The notes beneath the pieces were generated by a model. That model was given only the letters and a program-made list of their open reading frames with translations, did no database searches and had not been told where the DNA came from. A DNA stretch of 64,000 nt from Pseudomonadota bacterium (GTDB lineage Archaea; Thermoplasmatota; SW-10-69-26; JACQPN01; JAJPHT01). Positions 40,867 through 51,700 of this stretch are shown here, piece after piece (the first letter of the stretch is position 1; the number at the start of each line of letters is the position of its first letter). The stretch lies in contig JAJPHT010000030.1 of NCBI GenBank assembly GCA_021325135.1, positions 62,001 through 126,000 of the forward strand. Reading direction: 5' to 3'. A program made the translations under genes and the position numbers.

Positions 40867-41393
40867 TCCCCAGCTTCCCCCCTCGACTCCAAATGCTCCT
40901 GGACAAGCTCTTCCCTGTCGTTCAGAAGCCCTTGTCCGTGGAGGACCTCTGCACGCTCTATGAGTTCCATGTCGAGCGCGAAGATTACGCGGCTGCCTTG
41001 CGCTGGATCCAGAGTGCCAGGAAACTTGCGCCCACGAGCGTGGACCTGATGGAACGCGAGGCGGACGTGCTTGCCTTCATGGGCAAGACCGACGAGGCCA
41101 CGGTCCTCTGGCAACTGGCGCATGCGGCTGGAAGCGACAGCGCGGCCTACCACGCCGCGCTTCACGCTGAACGGGCCCACGACGTTGGCAGGCTCAAGGA
41201 ATTCCTGCTGTTGGCCATCGAGCGCGATCCGGATCCTGACGAAGTGCTCCTTTTCATCGGTGCATTGGATCCTTCCCTTCACGTTGTTGCGCGGGACCCC
41301 GAGATCAAGCGGGCGATACGCAGGGCTCGGAAGTGGCCGCCTATGCCCGTGCAGGGGAGGCGCATCGAGCCGCCTGCTCAAGATTCCCTGTAG
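40863..41393 (+). CDS. Small TPR protein
   Basis: A 176-residue cytosolic protein, paralogue of the genes at 31264 and 42002. TPR-like helix pairs: EDLCTLYEFHVEREDYAAALRW, ESARKLAPTS-type turn (ARKLAPTSVDLMEREADVLA), GKTDEATVLWQLAHAAGSDSA. The same capping segment follows (ARDPEIKRAIRRA). It is ATGA-coupled to the STAS-like membrane gene, suggesting that the two products meet at the inner face of the membrane. Confidence 0.75.
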   Translation: MIPSFPPRLQMLLDKLFPVVQKPLSVEDLCTLYEFHVEREDYAAALRWIQSARKLAPTSVDLMEREADVLAFMGKTDEATVLWQLAHAAGSDSAAYHAALHAERAHDVGRLKEFLLLAIERDPDPDEVLLFIGALDPSLHVVARDPEIKRAIRRARKWPPMPVQGRRIEPPAQDSL

Positions 41394-41455
41394 GGGGCGT
41401 AGTGTCTCGTGTGCGTCGCCATGGTTTGTTCCCGATTGCTTGGTGAGGGGTTGCG

Positions 41456-42001
41456 TTGAAGCCGCGGGCTGAGAAACCGATGCGAGCCAAGGAGAGCAAG
41501 AAACTCCCCTGGACTCCGAAGCGAGGGCGCTCGAAGGTTCCTGCGAAGCTCTTGCGAATCATCCAGGAGCGGCCAGGGATACCAGTGACCGAGCTTGAGG
41601 GCCGCCTTGGCATCGGAACGGGCACCATGCGCCATCACCTGCAGACGCTCCAGCGGGCGGGCAAGCTGCACTTCGTCCGACAGGGACGCAGGCTCCTCAT
41701 CTACCCCCCCGGGGCCGGAAGCGACGCTCTCGCCGAAGGACTCCTCAGGGGAGCCACCAGCCGTGCAGTAGCAACCACCATTCGAGAGCATCCGGGTGGA
41801 GACGTCGCTTCCCTCCACCGACTCCTGGGACTGAGCGAGCGAGTCGTCTACTATCATTTGCAACGTCTCATGGAAGCGGGATTGGTCGCATCATCCGGCG
41901 AAAACCGTCTGCGCGATCTATCCGCGACCGGCAAGCTCGAAGCCCTCCTCGCGCGGCTCGAACCGAGTCCCACTGACGAAGTCTCAAGGGAGACGGAGTG
42001 A
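41456..42001 (+). CDS. Tandem winged-helix transcriptional regulator
   Basis: A 181-residue DNA-binding protein with two winged helices: KLLRIIQERPGIPVTELEGR with GTMRHHLQTLQRAGKLHFV and wing RQGRRLLIYPP; then ATSRAVATTIREHPGGDVAS with ERVVYYHLQRLMEAGLV. It aligns with the regulator at 27034 throughout, including the GLLRGATSR/GLLHGATAR linker. Start TTG at 41456 with GGTGAG 7 nt upstream; ATG 41480 is the alternative. It is followed without a gap by the TPR gene at 42002. The two regulators at the ends of the cluster may compete for, or form heterodimers on, the twin operators. Confidence 0.75.
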   Translation: MKPRAEKPMRAKESKKLPWTPKRGRSKVPAKLLRIIQERPGIPVTELEGRLGIGTGTMRHHLQTLQRAGKLHFVRQGRRLLIYPPGAGSDALAEGLLRGATSRAVATTIREHPGGDVASLHRLLGLSERVVYYHLQRLMEAGLVASSGENRLRDLSATGKLEALLARLEPSPTDEVSRETE

Positions 42002-42574
42002 GTGCAAGCCCCAACTGTTGACCGGATAACCGGCTGGCGATATCGGGGCCACGCGCGAACCGTGGCGCTACGTGCCACGTGGAACCGCGCTTTGGCGCTG
42101 GTCAAAATCAGGCGCGCAAGGGCCAAGGACTGGGGGAAGCTCGCGGACGCCGCGGGCAACTGGCACGATTTGGCCAATTGCCTCGCATATATCGAGGAGG
42201 CCCGCCGCTTGGCTCCCCAAGATTCCGAGTATGTGATGACCGAGGCCTGGGCTCGCACGGAGCTCGGAATCGCGACGCAGGACGATGCACAGATGGAGCG
42301 CGCCTGGTCCTTGTGGCGCGAGGCTGACGCGCTGGGCAATCTCGAAGCGGCATACGAGGCCGCCATCTACGCGGCTCAACAGAAGGACGCAAAACACGCA
42401 GCCGAGTTTCTCTGCCTCGCCATTCGGGACAGGCCCGATGTTGTAACCCGCCTCCTCGCCGCTGACGTGGACGAGCCTATCGTTGTCTTCCTCAGACAGG
42501 TTGCCTGGAACCCAGAAGTCCGGGCCGCGCTTCACGAAGCCCGAGAAAAGACAAGCACGCCTGATGGAGCGTGA
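42002..42574 (+). CDS. Small TPR protein
   Basis: A 190-residue cytosolic TPR/SEL1-like protein: NWHDLANCLAYIEEARRLAPQ, SEYVMTEAWARTELGIATQD, ERAWSLWREADALGNLEAAYEA, then a capping helix (WNPEVRAALHEAREK). Start GTG at 42002 directly follows the regulator's TGA, with GGAG inside the upstream gene's end. It is the fourth free TPR paralogue in the cluster and probably its last intact gene; the next gene is truncated. Confidence 0.72.
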   Translation: MQAPTVDRITGWRYRGHARTVALRATWNRALALVKIRRARAKDWGKLADAAGNWHDLANCLAYIEEARRLAPQDSEYVMTEAWARTELGIATQDDAQMERAWSLWREADALGNLEAAYEAAIYAAQQKDAKHAAEFLCLAIRDRPDVVTRLLAADVDEPIVVFLRQVAWNPEVRAALHEAREKTSTPDGA

Positions 42575-42654
42575 TCGAACCCGTGCAACCCCGCCCAAAT
42601 CGAAGATGCTCGAAACGACCCGGATCGCCCTCAACCCACGACATGCGTGAAACC

Positions 42655-42798
42655 ATGACCATCCGCATACTGCTCCTACTGGCCGCAGGCCTCACCTTCG
42701 CTCCCTTGATTTCCTTCTTGCCGTCCGGCTACGCGGTGGACCCGACCGGCAACGACGCCGGCACCGGCCACGACGCCGGCGAGAACGAGGCTGAGGCG
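42655..42798 (+). pseudogene. Truncated head of a secreted PPC-domain gene
   Basis: An ATG preceded by GTGAAACC opens a signal peptide (TIRILLLLAAGLTFAPLIS) and the PPC opening NDAGTGHDAGENEAEA. These match the starts of the proteins at 789, 3612 and 4588. After about base 42,798 the frame reads only the antisense of the giant minus-strand gene, so the rest of this gene is missing. It belongs to the family of exported PPC-CARDB proteins and was probably a late gene of the 27866 cluster, 81 nt after the TPR gene. The cause is a rearrangement or a wrong join. Confidence 0.65.
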
Positions 42799-45700
42799 GT
42801 AGTCGCGGGCCGTTCCGCTGGGCAGGTTGAGCGTGACGCTTCCCGTCAAAGGCCCGTTCAGCATGGTCTGGGCGCTGGCCTCTTGGGAGAGGAAGTCGTC
42901 GTTGCTGGTGTTGATCCAGGCCACGACGAGGCCATCGGCGGCCGCGTTGAGGGTGAGGCTTGCGGCGAGGCTGGCCTGCGTTGGCGTGCCCGCGCTGCGG
43001 ATGGGACTGACCCACCGGGCGCTGGATGTGCCGGGGGCAATGCGCAGCACGCCTTGGCTCGTGTCGATGCTTTGCGCGGGGCCGTGCTGGTTCCAGTCCG
43101 ACTGGTTCTGGACCACCCACGTTTGCCGCGGCAGGATGAGGCTGCTGGTGGGCGCGGCGGGCGCGTGGTGGTCGTACTGGCCGGGGCTCGTGATCCACTC
43201 GCGCCCTTTGAGCTTGCCTTGGGCTCCAGCGGCGAGGCTGAGGTACGTGTCGCGGTATCCCGTGCGGTCGGTGCTCGTGTAAGTGTAGGAGAGGTTGAAG
43301 GGGCTGGCCTGGTTGGCGAAGGACTGGTTGAACGTCCACAGCGACGTGCTCCCATCGTCGTAGTCGCTCAGGTGGCCCGAGACGCCTTGGAGTGGGCCTG
43401 CGCTGAAGTCGAGCACGCCATTGTCGCTCAGGTCCACGAACGAGTCCGCAGCCGTGACGACGATGCTCTGGGTCTGGGATCGCAGGATGAGGGTTCGGGC
43501 GGGGTCGATCTTGGCGAAGGCGTAGTGGACCCGTGCGCCGGTGAGTTGGGCGGGACCGGGATCAGGCCGGATGGTCGTGGCGCCGTGCGTGTCGCTCGAT
43601 TGGAGCGTGTACGAGGCGCTGCTCGTGGTCCAAGCGGTCCAAGGGCCCCAGGCGGTACGGTAGAGACCCGTGGCGGGATTCAGAGGCGTCAGCGGGAGGC
43701 TCGTGGTGGAGGTGACTTGGGCGGTGAAGGGGTTCGTCAGCGTGCGCAGGACGCTGAGGCCGTTGAACTGGTTGGTGGGCTCGCCACGGACGTTCTTGAC
43801 GCTGACGCGGGAGTAGTCGCTGTCAGGGGCGTTGCCTGGTGAGTCGTCGAGGCCTGAGTTGTAGTCGGTGTCGCTGGGATTGTCCGTGTCGTTGCGGCTT
43901 TCGACGTATTGGGCCACGTAGAGGCTTTTGTCGATGTCGAGGCGGTTGGGCGAGTTGAGGTCGTTCCCGAGGGCGTTGCTCGTCAGGCTCGAGGTGCCAT
44001 CAAACACGCGGAGGCTGTACCCCCAGTTCCCGTCGTACGTCGCGCTGTGCGTGCTCGTGTACGTGGACGTCGCGCTGTTGGGCACGGGGAGGCTCGTGGT
44101 GAAAAGGCCCGTGGCGGGATCGACCCCGACGGCGGATTGGTTCGCGAAGGCATCCGTGCCGTACTCGGTCGTGCCGCTGCCGCGATAGACCATGACCGTG
44201 ACGTTGCGGGCGTACCCCAGGGAAGCGTTCGGGTTCTTCACGCGGTACGCAGCGCCGTCCGCATGGCGCAGCAGGCCGCCCACCTGAACGACCTCGCCGG
44301 GCTCGTAGGCCTTGAATGGGGTCGTGGTGTTGCCCGTGATGTTGGTGTCGAGCCAGTCCGCCTGGATCGCGCGACTGACCTGCCAAGTCTCGTTGTAGGG
44401 GTCGGGCGTGGTCTGCGTGCCGTTGGGGAGCTGGAAGCTGAGGGTCCACGATCCGGCAGGGTCGGAGGACGCGTGAAGGAGGTCCGCGTTCGGAATCAGG
44501 CCTCCCGTGGTGGTCCGGGTGAGGACCTGCGTGGCGAGGGAGGGGCGCGTGAAGATCACTTGGACTTGGGTTCCGTCGGGGGCGGGCTGGCCGCGGCTGC
44601 CCCAGAGGGTGGCGTTCGCGCGCTGCGTGTCGCCCGCCATCAAATCGGCATAGGGCGCGACGGCGCCGCGGTAGGCGAGGGTGCTCTGGGCGAGCCAGAC
44701 CTTGTTGCTCACGTCGAGCAGGTTCGGCGTCGTCGCGTTGGGCGCATCGGGGAGGCTCAGGCCGGTTCCGCCCGTGGTGGTCGTCGCGCGCTGCGGCTGG
44801 TCGCCAAGGAGACGAATATCCGGGCTGTCCAAGGCGGGGGATGCTCCGGGTGTCAGGAGGACGTAGTGGTAGTCCAAGGGATCGGGGGCCAGGAGCGTGG
44901 TGGCGTTGTAGGTGTCGGGCTGGCCGGCGAGGCTCGCGGTGCAGGGCGCGCAGGCCACATCGCCAGTCTGGTTGGTGGCGCTCTGGACGGGGTCGTTCGT
45001 GCCGAAGCCGCTCGCGAGGAAGATTTGAACGGTCGTGTTGCGCAGGGGGTTTCCCCAGCGGTCCTTCAGGGTGGCGCCCACTTGAAAGGCGTCCGTCGTC
45101 GCGTACGCGGGCGTCGTCGCGCTGGCGCCCACCTCGCCAAGGACTTGGGGGGATCTGGTGCTGCCCAACAAGATCTGGTTGTCGATGTAGTAGGAGGCGT
45201 TGGTGCGCTGGCCGGTGTCGGGCCGCGTGATCATCGTCTGGAATGCGAGGCTGGTCGCGTTGTACGCCGGGGCGCGTTGGGTGTTGAACTGGACCCACGG
45301 CTGCAGGCTGTTGAAGGGGAGCTGGCGCGCGACCAGGACAGTCTCCATGATGGGTCCTGGAGACGCGTTGGGAGCGGTCTGGACTTGGTAGGTGAGCGTC
45401 TTGCTGGTCCAGGCGAGCTCGCCCCAGGCGAGCGTGTTGTTGAACGCGTCGGCCTCGCGGACCAAGAGGCTCTCCTGGGGCATGAGCACGGTGTAGTTCC
45501 ACGCCGTCGTGGACGCGTCCGGCGTCATGCCCAGCCACATGAAGGTCGCGCTCGTGCCTGTCGTCCAAGCGTAGCTGCTCAGGGCGAAGCCGGCGCTCCC
45601 AATGGGGTAGACGGCGGTCTGGGGGGCGGTCACGATGGTGACGAACGGGCGCAGCGTCTCGCCCTCGGCGCTCAGGAGCGCGTACGAGAAGGTCGCGTCC

Positions 45701-48700
45701 TGGGAGGTGCTCGTCTGGGCGTCTTGGACCATGACGCCCAGGAAGCAGAGGACTTCTTGCTGGTAGCTGACGAGCTCGACCTCGACGTTCAGGCTGGACG
45801 TCGCCGCGGTGATCTGCTTCATGGTGCCCACCACGGCGTTGGTCGTGGGGTTGACGGGGATGGCGAAGACGCGACCATCGTTGGTCGTGGCGGCGACGAG
45901 CCAGTACCTACTGCGCGCGTCGTAGGCGACGCCGTAGGCGTGCGTCATGCTGCCACTGTTGGTGGGCGTGTCGGTGCTCCGGTCGAGGATGTCGAACGTG
46001 CCCGTGCCCAAGGGGTTTCCGCGCTCGTCGAGGAAGCGGCCGCTCAGCTTGAGCGCCGTGCCCGTGCCGACGCGCTCGGCCGTAAGGAGGAACTCGCCGT
46101 TGCCGTAGACGACGTTCGGGTTCTGGGTGGCTCCCGTCGTGACGGTGAGGACTTGGCCCACCGTCGTGATCGCGTCTTGCGTGGGATCGTAGAAGGTGAC
46201 GCTGATGCCCTGGTTCGTCTGTCCGTAGTAGAGCACGATGCCTTGCTTTCCCGCGATGGCGCCCAGGCTCTGGGTGCACGATCCGCAGAGGGAGCCGACG
46301 TTGAAGCTGCGCACCAGGTTGAGGTTCGTGTCGAACTGCTTGAGGTACCACTTCTGGTCGCCCACGAGCTGATAGACGAGATAATAGGCGTCTTGGGGGC
46401 TATAGTAGGTGAGGCTGAGCAGTTGGCCCGGCGTGCCTTCCTGGTTCTTGTTGATGAGGACGACCCTGCTCTGCTGGATCTTCATGTTCGCGTCGTAGGC
46501 GCGCGCGTAGACACCGCCCGCGTCGCCGAAGAGGAAGATCGTCCGGGATCCGGTCTGGAGGGGCGTCTGCATGGTGCCCACGTCGCCTTGGCTGCTCACC
46601 GTCTGGACGCTGCCGTCGAAGGCCGTGTTGGCGGTCTTCATCCAGTTCTGGTCGTAGTCGGGCTGGAGGCGCCAGGGAGTCGTCTCGGTCTGGATCTTGC
46701 CACAGATGGACTCTCCGCGAGTGATTTGGCTTTCGGGTTGGGCGCAGCCCTCGTCGGCGTGGTACGTCTCGTAGGAGGTGACGTTGGCCGTGGTGGTGAG
46801 GTATCCGGCTTGGCTGTTGCCGTAGCTGCCGGCGGGGCCTTGGTCCCAGTCGCTGTTGCTGGTGCTGTCGATCTGATTCGTGGCGCCATTGCGCCAGGCG
46901 GCTGTGATGGCCATGCGGTAGGAGCCCGCGTAGGCCAGGTTCGCGGCGGCGGGGCCCAGCGTGTTGGCCGCGTTCTTGTTGATCCACCATTGCGTGGTGA
47001 GCGTCTGCGTGCTCGTGCCTCCCACGCCGGTGACGCTCTTGTACGAGATGCACCCCTGGGTTTCGCAGAAGGGGATGGCGAATTGGCTCGTGGTGCTGAC
47101 CTGGCTGGTGGCGAAGTTGAAGAAGGTCAGAGTCGCGTAGACCCAGTCCGTCGTGGCGTTCTGGAGGGTCCGGTTGCCCGTGGGTCCGTTGCCCCAGACC
47201 AGGTAGAGCGTGAGGTCCACGCCGTTGGCGGTGAGGCTCGTCGTCTCGGGGTAGAGGTAGAACTTGGGCGTCGCGCCCGTCGTGAACATGGATTGACCGG
47301 ATTGGGGATTGCTGGTGGGATCGTTCTGGTCGCGAGCACGAAGGGTCACGCGGTAGTTGTTCACGCCGTCGGTGCTCGTCGCGATGGCCACGCCGGGGTT
47401 GGAGAGACCGTTCCCAAAGGGGTTCCCAGCCTGGCTCAAGGTGGGCATCCCCTGGGGCGCGCCAGTGACGCGCAGGGTCACGTTGCGCAGGTCGCTGGGG
47501 CTCAAGAAGTCGCGAGATGCGACGCTCACGGCGCCCGATTGGCCCACGTCGCCTTCTCCGGCGAGGCTGACTGCGCTTACGCCGTACGTGTAGGCCTGGG
47601 GGTCCCAGTTGGGCCGGGCGTCGCTGTAGCTGGTCGCGTTGATCGTGGCGATGAGGGTTTGGGGATTCATCCGGTAGAGCCGGTAGTAGAGGATGGGCAA
47701 GCCACCATTGGCGGGAGGCGTCCATGTCAGGTGCACGATGTTGTCCGGGCGCACGCTCGCCACTGGGGTGGGTGCGTACGGGACGCGGGCGGGCGTCGCG
47801 TTGAGCCAGGCAAATCCGCCTTCGCCTTGGGCGTTCTGGGCGGCGAGCCGGTACGTGTAGGTCACGCCATTCAGGAGAGGCGCGTCCTGGTAGGTGGTGG
47901 CCGTGGGGGGCAGGGTGGTCAGGAGGGTCCAGTTGAGACTCGTGCCACGGTAGAGGTTGAGCTGGGTGATGGGGTTCCGACCGTCCCAGGCAGGAAGTAT
48001 CCAGCGCAGGCTCAGGGCGGCGTCCTGGACGCGGGCGCTCAGGTTCCGGGGCGGCGTGGGCGCCACGCCGCATCCCGCGCAAGGCAGGACGGCGACCTGG
48101 GCGCTGGGCGACGCGTTGTGGAAGGAGGAGTCGTAGGCCACGAGGCGGTAATAGGCGGGCTGGGCGTTGGGGATGCCCGCGTCGGCGTAGCTGATTGACG
48201 ACCACGAGAGGTTCGCGACGGGCTGGCCCAAGTCGAAGCCGGGCACGGCGCCGCGGTAGACGTAGTAGCCAGCGAGGCTCGTCTCGGGGTTGGCAACCCA
48301 GGTGAGGAGCGCGCCCCCATCGCGCGGCACGGCCGCAAGGCCGCTCACCGCGCCCGGGAGGGGGGGAGCATTCAGCGTGGGCGTGACGGTGAGGGAGTTG
48401 CTGGGATCTCCCGGAGTGCCTGCGAGGGCGGCCACCTGGAGACTGACCGTGACGCCGTTGGTCAAGCCGTTGAGCGTGAACGTCGTGTTCGTGCCCCCCA
48501 CGAGGGCGACCTGCGCGCCGTTCTTGAGGACCGCGTAGTTCGTGACTGGGGTACCGCTTGACTTGCTGGGCGGGCTCCAGGCCAGATCCACGGCGCCGTT
48601 GCGTGGCTGGGCCACCAGGAGGTTGGGCGAGTAGGGAGCGAAGCTGGGCGTGTCGGTCACGAGGTTCGAGGGGGCTGATTCTTGGCCGTTGGCGAGGGTC

Positions 48701-51700
48701 GTGACGACGAACGCGTAAGCTTGGCCCTTGACGAGGTTGTTGACGAGGTAGGACTGGTTCGCGCCGCCCGTGTCACCCACGAGCACCCGGCTCGTGCCCG
48801 TCAGGCCGGCGTACACGTTGTAGTCGGTCGCCGCAGGCCCTTGCGAATTGGGCGTCCAAGAGAGTTGGATGCTTGGCGAGGAGCCGGAACCGGCCGCGTG
48901 GGCCAGGGTGGGCGCGATGGGGGCGGGGCCTGCCACGGGCATGACGCCTTGGGAGGGGCCGAGCGGCCCCTCGCCGGCCGTGTTGACGGCGCTGATCGCG
49001 AAATAGTACGACCCTCCGTTGGTCAGTCCGTTGGCGCGGAACGTGGTGTTGCTGCCGCCCGTGTCGCTCAGGTTGACCAGGAGGCCCGGGTTGGATCCGG
49101 CGTAGATCACGTAGTCGGTGGGCGCCGCGCCGCCCGTGCTCGCGTTCATGCTCCACGCGACATCGACGAAGCCGTTGCCCGGCGAGAGGGTGAGCGCGAC
49201 GGGCGCGCCCGGGGGCATGGCGTGGGGCATCGCCCAGAGGGGGCTCGTGGGCGGGCCTTCGCCCGCGCCGTTGAGCGCCGTCACTTCGAAGGCGTAGGTC
49301 TGGCGGTTCTGGAGGTTGTTGACGTCGTAGGAGGCGTTGAGGCCGCCCGTGGCGCCCACGAGGCTGTAGGTCGTGCCGTCCGTGCTCTTGTAGACGCGAT
49401 ACGTGGTGACGCTCTGGCCTGCCGTCGTGCCGTTCGCGGCCGCCTGGGGCGCGTAGGAGGGACCGAAGGGACCCACGCGGCTCTCGAGGAAGACGACGTG
49501 GTTGGATGCGTCGAAGAAGTACGTTCCTGGTGCGAGGCTGGAGAGGCTGCCCACGCTCGTCGGGGCGGGCTCGCCGTAGACTTGGGCCGTGGAGAGGGTG
49601 GTGAGCTTGGGGCTCACGGGGATGCGGTAGATGCCGTTGGCGGATTGCCAGGCGTTGGGGCCTCCGAAGGTCGCGCTGAGCGGGCCGGGGGTGAAGACGT
49701 TGGTCTCGCTGCTTCCGCTCTGCGAGCGTTGGACGCTCGTGCTGACGAGGTAGTTTGGAGACCACGTGACGCTGATGCCGTTGGTGGGCACGCTCAGCGC
49801 GAGGCCGCTGTCGCCGATCCATTCCAGGGTGGCCGTCAGCGTCCGGGGCGTTCCGGGCAAGTTTCCCACCTGCTTGCTGAACATGGGATTGAACCACTGG
49901 CCATTGATGTTCATGTCGAGTTGACAGAAGAGGCACCCGTTCGTGTTGAACACGACGGGCGTGACTTGGTAGGAGTTCGCGTCGTTTGGCGTCGTGAGCG
50001 GGTTGCTGGTGAGGTAGGCGTCGGGCGCGTACGTGCTGCTCCAGAGGTTGAGGTAGAACCCCGTGTTGCCGTCCTTGGTCCAGCCGCACGTGTTGTCCGC
50101 GCAGGGGTGCGTGATCACGTAGTAGTTGGCCCACGTGGCGGCACCTCCCGTGGTGTCGGTGCCGTAGGTGCAGGTCGCCGTGTTGGTGCCTCCGATCTTG
50201 AGCGCGTACGTGTTCGCGGAGCTCAGCGTGGGCGGGGGGTCGAAGACGAGGGATGCAAAGCCGTCGGACTGGAGCGTGAGGGGCGAGCTGGTGGCGATGG
50301 GCGTGGTGGGCTGGCCGCTCGAATCGGTCGCGTAGAGCGTCCACGCGCCTTGAGTCAGGCCGGCGCAGCCGGTGATGCTCAAGTCGATGCGGTCCACGCG
50401 GCTGGTCGTGGTGACTTTGAAGCCGGCGTACCGCGCGTTGAGGCCGTTGGGGCCCGCGTAGCTGGTCGGCAGCGTCTGGGCTGGACCGGGGGCACGCACG
50501 TCGGTGGAGGGGATGCTGGGGGGCCACCATTTGCTCGCAGCTTGGTTGATCGTGGTGTCGTGTAGGCTGACGAGGAGGCCGCAGTATTGGCCCACGTCGT
50601 TCATGAGGCCCGTGGTGGGATCTTTGGAGACGCAATGCCCAGCGAGGTTCGCTGTTCCCCCGCTCAAGCTGTCCATGAGGCTCACCTTCTCGTTGGCGCA
50701 CATGCGCGCCGAGGGCAGCAAGCGCAGCGCGTAGGTCACTCCGGGGTTGAGCGGGACGGCTCGGGTGAAGGTGGCTGGGAGCCCCCATGGGCTGTGGGTT
50801 CCCACGATCCAGGGCGTGATGGCGTCCGAGGCGCTGTCCGCGAGCATCGTGGTGCCCTGCCAGAGTTGGATCTCGAACCACTCCGTCTGCGAGCAGGCGG
50901 GGGTGAATTGGAGTTCGAAGCTGGCCTGGTAGAGGAAGCCGGAGGTGGGCACGGTGAAGGATTGCTGGAGGTAGGTGCTAGGGATGCTGGCGAGGCCGGT
51001 CTCGATGTTCTGCGCCGTCTGGAGGGTCGTGGCTTGGCTCGCCGGTTCCCACGTGAAGGCTGCGGCGTTTTGGTCGGGCGCGAGGGAGTCGCGCACGCTG
51101 GCTGCGTCGGTCGTGCTCGTGGTCGTGGCGCCCACGGGAGGATCCCAGGTGAGGTTGATCGTGCCGCTTCCCGGGACGGCGCGCAGGTTGCCCGGCGCGG
51201 CAGGGGGTGAGCCTTGGCCCGCCACAAGGGGCACGAAGAGGAGCACGACCATGACGCCCATCGCGAGTCCCAGGAGGCACGTGGCGAAGGGGCGCGCGGG
51301 GGCGCGCTGGCAGGGTCCCCGGGAGGGCTTCGCCGTGCGTGGGCGCGCCAGCAAGGCTGCGAGGGCGACGACGAGGAGGGCGCCGGGAGCAGACGGGCCC
51401 GGGATGAGGAAGGGGCGCTTGAAGACGCCTTGGGCGACTTCCTGGGTGCTCGTGGGCGGCGTGACGATGGGCCTCTCGGGGGCGTGGTACGTCACAATGA
51501 TCCAGTTGTGCTGGGGGGCCGCGGGGTCGGTCTCTTGGTTGCCCACGGCGTCCGTGCTCGTGCTCTTGAACTCGTACGCGACGCCGTCCAGCGCGTTGGT
51601 CCACGCGGCGCTGCCCTGCCTGGAGGCGTTGGCCACGAGGAGGGTCCAGTCGCCCAGGCCCACGGGGCGGCCCCAGACGGTGACGCCCGTGACGAGGTTC

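Noticed and set aside
43909-48198. A 1,429-codon open frame on the plus strand inside the giant gene, and similar ones at 14500-17889, 53254-54642 and 55105-57504.
   Set aside because: They are antisense frames kept open by strong GC bias at third positions of the minus-strand genes. Their residues are Arg/Gly/Val-rich with no domain, signal or start site logic.
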